From assembly GCA_003453835.1 (NCBI GenBank), contig DMMN01000114.1, positions 1 through 10,058 on the forward strand: a stretch of DNA of 10,058 nt, in the 5' to 3' direction. The notes under the pieces are model-generated. The model saw only the letters and a list, made by a program, of their open reading frames with translations, was not told where the DNA came from and ran no database searches. Source of the DNA: Bacteroidota bacterium (GTDB taxonomy: Bacteria; Bacteroidota; Ignavibacteria; UBA10030). Positions 1 to 6,870 of this stretch are shown here, piece after piece (positions within the stretch are counted from its first letter, which is position 1; every line of letters begins with the position of its first letter). Both the position numbers and the translations under genes were made by a program.

Positions 1-870
1 CTGGAGCGGTACGGCTCGCACGTGACCCACGTCCACGCGCATGAAGTGGGCGGCGCTCCGACACTTCAGGATGTCGAGAGTGCCCTGCAGGAGCTTCGTC
101 CAAAGCTGATGACGATCACCCATGTCGATACCTCCACCGGTGTTGCTGCAAACGTAAAAGAGCTTGCCGCACTCGGTCGCAAGTACGGCGCATTGATTAT
201 CGTGGATGGCGTCTGTGCGACGGCAGGGGAGGAAATGCGGCAGGATGACTGGGGGATTGATATTGCCCTCACGGCATCGCAGAAGGCCATCGGTGCCCCG
301 CCGGGTTTGGCAATCGTCGTCGCAGGTCCGCGCGCGATGGAGGCGTTCAAGAAGCGCTCAACTCCGGTGAGCAACTACTATTCGGACTGGAACGCGTGGC
401 TCCCCATCATGCAAGCGTACGAAGGGCGGAAGCCGAGCTACTTCGGCACCCCGCCCGTCAACCTGATCTGGGCGCTCCATGTAAGTCTCAAGGAAATTTT
501 GTCGGAAGGAATGGACGCTCGTTTCTCTCGCCACAAGCGGTTGAGCAATGCGTTCAAGTCGGCCATGACCGCCCTCGGAATGAAACAAGTTCCCACGCAT
601 CCCGGTCTTTCCGCAACGACGCTCAGCGCGATTTACTATCCTGAGGGGGTGAATGCAACATTGGTCAGGCTGATCAATGAAGCGGGCGTTATTGTGGCCG
701 GCGGGCTGCATCCTGCGATCAAGGAGAGGTATTTCCGTGTCGGGCATATGGGCGCCGTGAGCGCGGGCGATATCATTGCGACAGTTGGTGCGATTGAAAC
801 AGGCCTGAGGCGGGCAGGTTACAGGTTCGAGCCGGGCATTGGGCTTGCCGCCGCGCAGCGGGACCTCTAG
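1..870 (+). CDS. Class V PLP-dependent aminotransferase, alanine-glyoxylate type (5' truncated by window)
   Basis: This is the C-terminal 289 residues of a fold-type I, class V aminotransferase. The reading frame is open from base 1, so the start lies upstream; family members are about 380-390 aa, so roughly 100 residues are missing. The PLP-binding Lys is in the motif TASQKAIGAPPG (Lys codon 283-285). The Asp that contacts the pyridine nitrogen is in IIVDGVCATAGE (Asp codon 205-207). Also family-like are the HVDTSTGV segment just before it, the YFGTPPVN segment near 436-468, and the C-terminal RVGHMG motif near 736-753. These enzymes move an amino group between alanine, serine or a similar donor and glyoxylate or another keto acid, in the cytoplasm. 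The exact substrates cannot be read from this fragment, and serine-glyoxylate or other small-amino-acid activity is possible. No terminator is visible before the next gene, so co-transcription with it is possible. Confidence 0.88.
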   Translation: MERYGSHVTHVHAHEVGGAPTLQDVESALQELRPKLMTITHVDTSTGVAANVKELAALGRKYGALIIVDGVCATAGEEMRQDDWGIDIALTASQKAIGAPPGLAIVVAGPRAMEAFKKRSTPVSNYYSDWNAWLPIMQAYEGRKPSYFGTPPVNLIWALHVSLKEILSEGMDARFSRHKRLSNAFKSAMTALGMKQVPTHPGLSATTLSAIYYPEGVNATLVRLINEAGVIVAGGLHPAIKERYFRVGHMGAVSAGDIIATVGAIETGLRRAGYRFEPGIGLAAAQRDL

Positions 871-970
871 CTGGTGAACTCGCGAAGGACGCAGCCGCCG
901 ACATTCCCTGCGAGACTGACCGCTGACTCGTCTCACCTATGGCGACCTTCAGTCTAACCGTCGACTAACA

Positions 971-978
971 AAAGGAGG
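971..978 (+). promoter_or_regulatory. Strong Shine-Dalgarno for the GYD gene
   Basis: AAAGGAGG sits 7 nt before the ATG at 986 and fixes that start. It is one of several near-perfect SDs in this window, which is informative about the host's translation initiation. Confidence 0.8.
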
Positions 979-985
979 AACGACG

Positions 986-1282
986 ATGGCAACCTTCATC
1001 CTGTTGACCAAACTCTCATCGGAAGGTCTTGGAGATCCGCACAAGCGCGAGAACATTGGTCGGAAGTGGTTTGCGGAAGTGAAGAAAAAATGTCCGCAAG
1101 TGAAGTGGGTCGACCACTATGCCCTCCTCGGGCCGTTTGATTTCATGGATATCTATGAAGCCCCAAGCGAGGAAGAAGCAGCAAAGGTCTCGATGATTAC
1201 GATGGCAAAAGGGGCCGTTGAGGCCGAGACGTGGACTGCGCTGCCGTACAAGAAGTTCGTGAAGATTGCAAAGGACCTTTGA
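986..1282 (+). CDS. Small GYD-domain protein
   Basis: This 98-aa soluble protein resembles the GYD domain family (PF08734), small alpha/beta ferredoxin-like proteins of unknown biochemical role. Visible hallmarks are the N-terminal strand MATFILLTKLSSEG, the central DHYALLGPFDFMDIYEAP segment (the family's usual Gly-x-aromatic-Asp position), and the C-terminal half with ETWTALPYKKF. The length is typical of a single-domain member. The ATG at 986 is well supported by the SD AAAGGAGG at 971-978 with a 7-nt spacer. There is no signal peptide or membrane segment. It lies 115 bp after the aminotransferase and 36 bp before the Mut7-C gene in the same frame, so the three could be one transcript. A function beyond the family name is not supported. 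Confidence 0.82.
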   Translation: MATFILLTKLSSEGLGDPHKRENIGRKWFAEVKKKCPQVKWVDHYALLGPFDFMDIYEAPSEEEAAKVSMITMAKGAVEAETWTALPYKKFVKIAKDL

Positions 1283-1318
1283 TCGTCAGTCGCCTGCTCG
1301 CGGTTAGATCGTACTCCC

Positions 1319-1780
1319 ATGTCACCGCGCTTTATTCTTGATGTGCATCTTGGCAAGCTTGCGTATCACCTCCGCATGCTGGGGTTCGACACGCTGTATC
1401 GGAACGATTGGGGAGATCGCGACCTTCTTGCCATCGCGCGCGATCAGGGGAGAGTTCTTCTAAGCAAAGATCGAGGCCTGCTTCAGCTTGTTGAAGCCGG
1501 TTACTGCGTCATCGACAAGGATCCCCGGTTCCAGCTCCTCGAAGTGCTGCGAAGGTTCGATCTCTTCAGTACCATCGCTCCATTCACCCGATGCCTGTTG
1601 TGCAACACCATACTCGCGCCGGTTGGAAGAGATGCCGTCCTCGATCGTCTACCGGAGAAGGTCCGTGATCTGTTCGGCGAGTTTCAACAGTGCCCGTCCT
1701 GCGAGCGCGTCTACTGGAAGGGCTCGCATTACGAGAGAATGAGGGAGTTTGTTGACGAGGTTCTGGCGTCGAGAATCTGA
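1319..1780 (+). CDS. Mut7-C RNase-domain protein (PIN-like fold plus zinc ribbon)
   Basis: This 153-aa protein matches the Mut7-C RNase family (PF01927), PIN-like putative ribonucleases fused to a C-terminal zinc ribbon. Residues 5-58 carry the acidic PIN-like motifs: FILDVHLGKLA (Asp8), the NDWGDRDLL region (Asp30, Asp33, Asp35) and LLSKDRGLL (Asp51). The zinc ribbon has two CxxC knuckles, Cys92/Cys95 (CLLC) and Cys125/Cys128 (CPSC), followed by the family's KGSHYERM segment. Some relatives carry an extra N-terminal ubiquitin-like domain; it is absent here. The ATG at 1319 is the only plausible start: 12 sense codons separate it from the preceding in-frame stop, with no alternative start and no clear SD. 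The catalytic residues appear intact, so ribonuclease activity is plausible, but the RNA target is unknown. Confidence 0.85.
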   Translation: MSPRFILDVHLGKLAYHLRMLGFDTLYRNDWGDRDLLAIARDQGRVLLSKDRGLLQLVEAGYCVIDKDPRFQLLEVLRRFDLFSTIAPFTRCLLCNTILAPVGRDAVLDRLPEKVRDLFGEFQQCPSCERVYWKGSHYERMREFVDEVLASRI

Positions 1781-1802
1781 CGATTTCCGTGTGGAAAATA
1801 GG

Positions 1803-1833
1803 GAGAGGAGAAGTTTCAAGCGCTTCTCCTCTC
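1803..1833. terminator. Perfect 11-bp hairpin between convergent genes
   Basis: GAGAGGAGAAG (1803-1813) pairs perfectly with CTTCTCCTCTC (1823-1833) across a 9-nt loop. It lies 22 bp after the Mut7-C stop and 33 bp beyond the stop of the leftward membrane-protein gene. There is no T-tract on the + side. On the - side the stem is followed by CCTATTTTCC, a short weak T-run. It could be a bidirectional or mainly leftward terminator, or a 3'-end stabilising stem. Confidence 0.55.
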
Positions 1834-1866
1834 AAATCATTGTCCCTCTCCCCGACACCAACCTCA

Positions 1867-2427
1867 TCACTCCGGCCAGAGCCAGCCAAACGTTCCCGCA
1901 GTGAGCAACGCGTAGATCAGTCCGTCAAAGGTCGCGGTGACCGTCCGGCGCAGCGAGCGCTTAAACCAGATGGAATCTTGCCACTGCGCAACCGTGTAGC
2001 AGACGAACGAAGTGAATCCGACAAATCGGAAGACCGCAAGATACGCAGCCCCCTGTTCCAGCGCCCTGCCGGCCACGTATGCCGCGAAGATCCCTACGAT
2101 CAACAAGAATACAAACCACTGCACCAGACTTGAGGTCATCGAAGGACGACCGCTCGGCCAGACGGTCATCGTGAGGCCGGGTCCCTTGCTCATCTTCTCC
2201 TGGAACTCCGGAGATTTCATCGCCTTCGGACTGCCCGAATAAGGGATCATATATTCGCCGGGGGGAATGTTGAATCCGCGCAACGCATCCATCAGCTTAT
2301 CCTCATCCGGCGCCTTATTGAAATCTTTGTAGTGATAGCTGAACAGCATATGGATGAGGGAGCTTGCGATGAAGACAAATACTGCCGAGAGGAGAATCGG
2401 CAGCCACAGGGAGAAGATGGGGACCAT
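1867..2427 (-). CDS. Four-helix integral membrane protein, unknown function
   Basis: A 186-aa protein I cannot assign to a named family. Four hydrophobic segments are visible at about residues 5-29, 102-120, 127-147 and 165-184. Between helices 1 and 2 is a polar region of about 70 residues with the string FNIPPGEYMIPYSGSPKAM and the patch PGLTMTVWPSGRPSM. A short basic loop (WFKRSLRRT) separates helices 3 and 4. The start at 2427 (ATG on the minus strand) follows the SD-like CCGGAGGCT a few nucleotides upstream. It is monocistronic as far as visible and converges on the Mut7-C gene. The loop with conserved-looking Pro/Gly residues suggests a recurrent conserved hypothetical family rather than a chance ORF, but no role can be stated. 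Confidence 0.75.
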   Translation of the reverse strand: MVPIFSLWLPILLSAVFVFIASSLIHMLFSYHYKDFNKAPDEDKLMDALRGFNIPPGEYMIPYSGSPKAMKSPEFQEKMSKGPGLTMTVWPSGRPSMTSSLVQWFVFLLIVGIFAAYVAGRALEQGAAYLAVFRFVGFTSFVCYTVAQWQDSIWFKRSLRRTVTATFDGLIYALLTAGTFGWLWPE

Positions 2428-3024
2428 TGGAGCCTCCGGAAGTTGAGAGTGTGAGTGGTGATGAGTGAGTTAGGAAGAAGGAGTTTCCGCGAGCGATGTC
2501 CTAATCCTTGAGAGAGTTGCCTGGACCACCGCTAGAAGAAGCTCGGGAGGTTGTGGTGTCGAGTGCCCTCGAGGCTTGCTCATGGCGGGAATCGTAGTCG
2601 TCAAGCACTCTTCAGATATCGATGTCAGACAGGCTTCTGTTTCAACGTATGATCACAATCCATGATTTGGATTTTGAAAAACGAGAGGAAGTGGATTTGT
2701 GCCAGACTTTGAATCTTGCTCTCGTTCGATTCGACGTCGACATGAGCCCACCCGGAAGTGACATCTCTAAGGGTGAGATCTTCCATCGCCAGCGAAAATA
2801 AGCATTTCCTTCCTCTCGTCAAAAGGAATACTGAGCGAGGCTATCCCGGAAGGCTGGAACCGCTGTCGCCGTAGCCTCAGCGGAAGTTTTTGCTATTTCC
2901 CTTCCTCCCTTATTGCGACGAATGTGACGAATCTTTGACCATTACGTGACAGGCAAGTAAACATTCTTGCTTATTTTTCTGTCGAATCAACGACGAAATC
3001 CAATCTCTTCGAGGGGAGGCGAAC
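2428..3024. other. 597-bp intergenic region without a supported gene
   Basis: Both strands lack an ORF with a convincing start, SD or protein-like composition. The only sizeable open frame (minus strand, 2625-2822, TTG start) has no SD or recognisable domain. Contents noted are an imperfect GAGTG-rich stretch near 2445-2470, two alternative hairpins at 2837-2891, and the probable 5' control region of the rightward gene at 3025. The region is divergent: the membrane-protein gene leaves to the left and the exported-protein gene to the right, so promoters for both should lie here. I cannot place either confidently. Confidence 0.6.
2860..2891 (+). terminator. Terminator-like hairpin upstream of the 3025 gene
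   Basis: CCGCTG (2860-2865) pairs perfectly with CAGCGG (2878-2883) around a 12-nt loop, followed three bases later by TTTTT (2887-2891). The stem is short but GC-rich. No + strand gene precedes it, so if real it would act on a leader RNA. It competes with another stem, described in the findings. Confidence 0.3.
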
Positions 3025-3786
3025 ATGGCCCGGCGACGCCACTCATACTTCAGGTCTCTTATCCCGATCCTCTTGTTGCTGCCGTATATCGTTGCCTTTC
3101 GCCCGAACGGGAGCGACTCCTCGAACACGATCATCCGTTTTGGTGCCGGCATCGGCTCATATGCGGATGTCGCTCGAGACTGCAGCGGCAATATCGTGTG
3201 GGTCGAGGAAATACCGTTTGTAGACGGTGCTGTCGCCGTTGATCATTATGCCCCGCCGATTCGAATAGGCGCAAAAGCCGGCGTCTTTCGCGAAAGCAGG
3301 AACAAGTACTCCTACAGCTACTCACCACCGACTTGGACGACAACGAGATCGTCGATCGGGAAGATAACTTCTACAGCAACTTATGTCAATCCAAGTTTTG
3401 GTCTCCATTGGAAGTACTTTGGCATCGATGCTGGAGCACTCTGGATAAGTAGAGAGGGCGCTTCAGTTCTTGATTTGAATACCGTGAACCCACAGGGTGC
3501 ACTCCGCATCGGCAACCGCGATTCCTGGTTCTTCTCGATGGGGGTGTTTGATAACGTTCCTCTTGTTTCGGGGGGCGGATTGATAGACTTGGGCTTCGGC
3601 TTCTCTCTTGACAAACTCCGGTCGAAGCTCTGGCTGGGATTGGGTGGTGGGGTATTCGACGACCCGCTCTTTGTTCTGAAAGGCGATGTCGCAATCACCG
3701 ATCAAGTGATACTAAACCTGCGCGGAATGGGCGGGTCTCTCTCCCAGGGAGCGGCTTCTGTTGGAGTGAGCATCAAATCGAAATAA
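3025..3786 (+). CDS. Exported beta-rich protein, probably outer-membrane or periplasmic, unknown function
   Basis: A 253-aa protein of no family I recognise. The N-terminus is signal-like: a basic start (MARRRHSYFR) and a hydrophobic core of about residues 11-25 (SLIPILLLLPYIVAF). The rest is a series of short alternating hydrophobic/polar strands with Gly and aromatic residues, such as TIIRFGAGIG, SFGLHWKYFGIDAGALWIS, LIDLGFGFSL, LWLGLGGGVF and VILNLRGMGG. That pattern is typical of outer-membrane beta-barrels or beta-sandwich envelope proteins. The last residue is Lys rather than the aromatic residue usual for BAM substrates, which weakens the barrel reading. The ATG at 3025 follows a strong SD (GAGGGGAGG, 3011-3019). 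It stands alone between a long upstream gap and a convergent neighbour. Confidence 0.75.
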   Translation: MARRRHSYFRSLIPILLLLPYIVAFRPNGSDSSNTIIRFGAGIGSYADVARDCSGNIVWVEEIPFVDGAVAVDHYAPPIRIGAKAGVFRESRNKYSYSYSPPTWTTTRSSIGKITSTATYVNPSFGLHWKYFGIDAGALWISREGASVLDLNTVNPQGALRIGNRDSWFFSMGVFDNVPLVSGGGLIDLGFGFSLDKLRSKLWLGLGGGVFDDPLFVLKGDVAITDQVILNLRGMGGSLSQGAASVGVSIKSK

Positions 3787-3833
3787 ACGAGATCGTATTG
3801 AGACTACGGATTCCATCCGCATTGATTCTCGCA

Positions 3834-3855
3834 GCGGACACCTCCGCAAGAGTTT
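3834..3855 (+). terminator. Possible rho-independent terminator of the 253-aa gene
   Basis: GCGGA (3834-3838) and TCCGC (3843-3847) form a 5-bp GC-rich stem with a CACC loop, followed by AAGAG and then TTTT. It lies 48 nt after the stop at 3786. The stem is short and the T-run is short and displaced, so this is only a candidate. Confidence 0.35.
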
Positions 3856-3909
3856 TACAGGTTCGATTCTCTCATTCGTACAAACAAACGCTCCTGAACA
3901 TCAGACCCC

Positions 3910-3954
3910 CCCCTCCGAAGCGTTCCCCTTTCTACCGAATGATCTTCGGAGGGG
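3910..3954. terminator. Long 11-bp hairpin after the leftward VWA gene
   Basis: CCCCTCCGAAG (3910-3920) pairs perfectly with CTTCGGAGGGG (3944-3954) across a 23-nt loop. An inner alternative stem, CCGAA (3935-3939) with TTCGG (3945-3949), competes for the right arm. The hairpin begins 13 nt beyond the VWA stop and is flanked by a run of eight C (3906-3913). No T-tract follows on either strand, so it may be a factor-dependent end or a 3' RNA-stabilising structure. Confidence 0.45.
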
Positions 3955-3967
3955 TTGGTGGTCTTGC

Positions 3968-5290
3968 TCAACGGTTCTTCTGGGTTCGATAGTTGTCGTA
4001 CTGAATTGCTTTCTTCGCCTTTCTTGCATCGTTCAGACTGTCGCTGATGATTTGTCGGTACGATTCCAGCCTTGCGCGTTGTTCCCTGATGGCAACGCCC
4101 GCAGCACCGGCTTGGGCTGAGGCCGGTGAAGCACTGATCGTCATCTCTGCCGCCTTCAAGTCCGCTTCCGCCGCGGCGTGGTCTCCCTTATCCAACGCTT
4201 CAAGTGCGCGTTCGACGATCCGCGTCGAGAGCGCCACATCGGCCTTCGCCTGGGTTTCAAGATCTCGATTCTTCTCGATGACGGCAAGGTCCCGTGTGTA
4301 GTGCACGCTCGCGGTGAAGGAAGGAAATCGCTTGGACCAACCAGATTCACCATCGAAGCGAAGCACTCCGCGCACAACGACGAACGACCCGGTTCCTTCA
4401 GGAATCTCGAGCTCGACGGTAAACTCCCGATGGTCACCCGTGTACAAGTCGCCGATTGGAATGAGGTAGCCGTTGTTCTCCTTCCGGTGCTCGCACCCGA
4501 TGACATCCAGCACGCGCACACCATTGCCCAGGCTCAGCTCAATCGTGGCGTGTTGCGCAACGACCGATGAGAGAAGATCGAATTCCTTTCGCATGATCGA
4601 AGCGAGACTGTGCGGGCTTTCGATGAAATAGTAGTTGCCGCCGCCGCTCTCCGACAAGCCCATCATCAGATTCTCATTGTAGTCAAGACCCACGCCCATC
4701 GTCGTCAACGAAATAGATTTTCCGCGATAACGGCGCGCAATCCTGTTGAGCTCTCGGGGGTCGGTGATCCCCTGATTCGCGAGTCCGTCCGAAAGGAGAA
4801 CGACTCTGTTGACGTACTCTTTGTCGAGATTCCGCTCGACCTGCTTGAAGCCTTCGACGGTTCCTCCGCCGAGGTTTGTCGAGCCGCGAGGGGAGACGCG
4901 CTCAAGGAGCCGTTTGATGGCCTGCTTGTCCCGAACGCGTTGTGCGCTTCGAAGTACCTCGATCACGTCATCATAAATAACAATGGAAAGAACATCTTCT
5001 TCATCCAGTTGGTCGACGAGCGATGAAAGGGCCTTCTTGGCAAAGTCCATCTTCTTTTGATCGGCCATCGACCCGCTGCGGTCCAGGACGACGGCCAGGT
5101 TCATCGGCCGGCGACGGGACGATTCCATGCGGGGAGTCGTAACGGAAATCTGAAGATAAGCAGTGCCTCCGTTGTGTGAGATGTAGGGACAATTGAGCTT
5201 TCCCTCGATGGTGATGCCGCGTCGCTCGTCGTGTGTCGCAGCAGCAGAAGTAGCTAAGAACGCCGCCAGGATGATTGTTTTGTGTGTCAT
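3968..5290 (-). CDS. Secreted von Willebrand factor A domain protein with intact MIDAS
   Basis: A 440-aa exported VWA protein. Residues 1-19 (MTHKTIILAAFLATSAAAT) look like a signal peptide. The VWA domain begins near residue 63 (PMNLAVVLDRSGSM). It has the full metal-ion-dependent adhesion site: Asp70-x-Ser72-x-Ser74, Thr138 in RGSTNL, and Asp168 in LLSDGLANQG. A beta-rich segment (about 260-350) and a helical, Ala/Glu/Lys-rich C-terminus (about 365-435) follow, resembling bacterial secreted VWA proteins. The domain binds Mg or a similar ion and usually mediates protein-protein contacts. The frame is open further upstream to 5491, but I chose ATG 5290: it has SD AAGGAGGG (5298-5305) at 7 nt, it begins a signal peptide, and the extension would overlap the upstream gene. 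The gene follows the DUF4139 gene by 62 nt, almost certainly in one operon. Confidence 0.88.
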   Translation of the reverse strand: MTHKTIILAAFLATSAAATHDERRGITIEGKLNCPYISHNGGTAYLQISVTTPRMESSRRRPMNLAVVLDRSGSMADQKKMDFAKKALSSLVDQLDEEDVLSIVIYDDVIEVLRSAQRVRDKQAIKRLLERVSPRGSTNLGGGTVEGFKQVERNLDKEYVNRVVLLSDGLANQGITDPRELNRIARRYRGKSISLTTMGVGLDYNENLMMGLSESGGGNYYFIESPHSLASIMRKEFDLLSSVVAQHATIELSLGNGVRVLDVIGCEHRKENNGYLIPIGDLYTGDHREFTVELEIPEGTGSFVVVRGVLRFDGESGWSKRFPSFTASVHYTRDLAVIEKNRDLETQAKADVALSTRIVERALEALDKGDHAAAEADLKAAEMTISASPASAQAGAAGVAIREQRARLESYRQIISDSLNDARKAKKAIQYDNYRTQKNR

Positions 5291-5297
5291 GGCATTA

Positions 5298-5305
5298 CCC
5301 TCCTT
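5298..5305 (-). promoter_or_regulatory. Shine-Dalgarno deciding the VWA start
   Basis: On the minus strand AAGGAGGG ends 7 nt before the ATG at 5290. It is the reason for rejecting the longer frame that would start at 5491. Confidence 0.8.
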
Positions 5306-5312
5306 GTGATGA

Positions 5313-5330
5313 GCCACCCAACGGGATGGC
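5313..5330 (-). other. Intercistronic hairpin between the DUF4139 and VWA genes
   Basis: On the minus strand GCCA(T)CCC pairs with GGGTGGC around a GTT loop, with one bulged T. It sits in the 62-nt spacer just before the VWA SD and has no following T-tract. It could mark an RNA processing or stability element; it may also be chance. Confidence 0.3.
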
Positions 5331-5352
5331 GCGTTTTTGGATACTGTAGATC

Positions 5353-6870
5353 CTACCACGAGTATCGGATTGTGTACACGACAGTCTTTTCCTGATCCTT
5401 GCCGATTTTCACCGGAAACTTCAGCGTCGATTGATCCACCTTGCTCCACTCCACGTTGCTCCGGATGATCTCCCACTGGCTCCAGCGCCATGGATGTTCA
5501 TACACCTGAACTTCGGCAGCCTCGTCCTTATGGTTGCGGATCTTAATCTCGATTGTTTCTTCGACCACTCGTCCCAACGAGAACGACTTGAAATCTTTCT
5601 GTACCCGCTCGCCGATGAGATCGAACGCGTTTCCCAAATACAATCTCACTTCCTCGTCCTTTGCTGTGTGGTCGATCTTGTCTTCACCGATGAATTGCTC
5701 TTTGTTGTCGTCGTCCCGCTTGTAGACGCGCACGGTTCCTTTCGGCAACGGGATGCCCAGGCCCGATGCTTGGTCGTTTCTGAACGTCATGAACACACCG
5801 ACCTTGGAATTCGATTGTTGACCGAAGCTCCCCTGGGATCGATAGGAGTAATTGCGGTACCAGGAGCGCCATTGCTCGGCAAGTCCGTCATAGATAAAGA
5901 TCTTCTTTGAGGCGATGTTCCTGCCGGAGGTCAGCTCGATTTGTTTCGTCTCGTTGTTGCTTAGATCGGTCCGGCGCTGAAGCGAGTACAGCTTGTATTC
6001 GAACAGCTCCGTCTGCTTGAACTGCGGCGCCGATTCGTCGGCGACTACCTGCGCACGAGACATCTTCATCCCTCCAACGAATTGCTCTCTCACGATGTTC
6101 ACATCTCCCGCGACGAGTTTGAGTCCTGCATTGCGAAACGCTGTGCCGGAGTTGTTCGTGAGCGTCACCCATCCGGTGAGATCGAGCTTCGTGTCATCCT
6201 TGTTCAACAGGGCCACATAGTTGCAGTTCCATGAGAGTTGGCCGGCAAGGTAACTGATCTCGGTCTTGTGTTGACCTTCGCGGGAGTTCGTCACCAGCCA
6301 CTCCAGTTGTGGCTTGAGGATGTAGCCTTCGGGGAGGCTCGGAAGAACGAGACGCCCTTTGGGTCCGATCTCGATCTTTCCTCCAATCTCGGCGATCAGG
6401 CCGCCGGTGTTCTGATAGTTTGGCGTCGAACTTCCGTAGCCCGGAAGGAGCTGATAGCCCGTCGCGAGCAATGTTCCCCGAACGACGTACTCCTTCTTGG
6501 TTTCGGGATTGATGCGAACGAACTCGACTTCTCTGCCGACGAATTTCTCCAACAGCTTGGCCTGGTGAACGAGATCGTACTGATAGTTCTGCTCGAGCAC
6601 CCGGACGGCGGTAGGTTCGGCAACGCTGAGGAAATGGACGGAGGTCGCGTCAATTGTCGATGGAATGTCCGAAAGCGTGAGCCGGCTCAATCCTTTTGCG
6701 AACTGCATCATTCGCTCCTCGCGGATCAAGGAGAGGTTCTGGTTGTAAATCGTAAGGTCGACGCTGGTTCGTTCGCCAGCAGCGGATTGTCGGCTCGCTT
6801 GAGCGAATATGCGGTCGGGCCCTCCGAGAACGACGAGCAGGCAGGCAATAGCAATACGAGAGGCGTTCAT
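5353..6870 (-). CDS. Secreted DUF4139-domain protein
   Basis: A 505-aa exported protein of the DUF4139 family (PF13598). Residues 1-25 form a signal peptide (MNASRIAIACLLVVLGG... ending FAQA). Residues about 36-190 are the N-terminal part typical of these proteins, with VDLTIYNQNLSLIREER and then LSRLTLSDIPSTIDATSV. Residues about 190-505 are the DUF4139 body, with EISYLAGQLSWNCNYVALL, LDLTGWVTLTNNSGTAF and the characteristic closing strand TVVYTIRYSW. The family is beta-rich, often periplasmic or surface-exposed, and without an established activity; some relatives are annotated as mucoidy inhibitor-like. ATG 6870 is preceded by the SD-like AAAGGGGGA. It is the first gene of a leftward pair with the VWA gene and is divergent from the sigma-factor gene across about 106 bp. 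Confidence 0.85.
   Translation of the reverse strand: MNASRIAIACLLVVLGGPDRIFAQASRQSAAGERTSVDLTIYNQNLSLIREERMMQFAKGLSRLTLSDIPSTIDATSVHFLSVAEPTAVRVLEQNYQYDLVHQAKLLEKFVGREVEFVRINPETKKEYVVRGTLLATGYQLLPGYGSSTPNYQNTGGLIAEIGGKIEIGPKGRLVLPSLPEGYILKPQLEWLVTNSREGQHKTEISYLAGQLSWNCNYVALLNKDDTKLDLTGWVTLTNNSGTAFRNAGLKLVAGDVNIVREQFVGGMKMSRAQVVADESAPQFKQTELFEYKLYSLQRRTDLSNNETKQIELTSGRNIASKKIFIYDGLAEQWRSWYRNYSYRSQGSFGQQSNSKVGVFMTFRNDQASGLGIPLPKGTVRVYKRDDDNKEQFIGEDKIDHTAKDEEVRLYLGNAFDLIGERVQKDFKSFSLGRVVEETIEIKIRNHKDEAAEVQVYEHPWRWSQWEIIRSNVEWSKVDQSTLKFPVKIGKDQEKTVVYTIRYSW

Noticed and set aside
358..936. Minus-strand 192-aa ORF opposite the aminotransferase
   Set aside because: It lies antisense to a clearly conserved enzyme, is Arg/Pro/His-rich as expected of a shadow frame, and has no SD.
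2445..2470. GAGTG-rich stretch that might be a tandem repeat
   Set aside because: The copies are short, irregular and few, so it is not a repeat array or CRISPR-like structure.
2625..2822. Minus-strand 65-aa ORF in the long intergenic gap
   Set aside because: TTG start with no good SD, no signal peptide, domain or recognisable composition; it fits chance.
2952..2980. GCAAG/CTTGC hairpin followed by TTATTTTT, read as a terminator
   Set aside because: The stem is only 5 bp, and it lies about 50 nt before a gene start, where a terminator would make little sense; the T-rich run more likely belongs to the AT-rich upstream region.
4178..5026. Plus-strand ORFs of 130 and 138 aa inside the VWA gene
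   Set aside because: They are shadow frames of the VWA coding region, with no start signals or recognisable motifs.
5291..5491. N-terminal extension of the VWA protein to a start at 5491
   Set aside because: It would overlap the DUF4139 gene by 139 bp, has non-protein-like composition, and hides a clear signal peptide with an ideal SD at 5298-5305.
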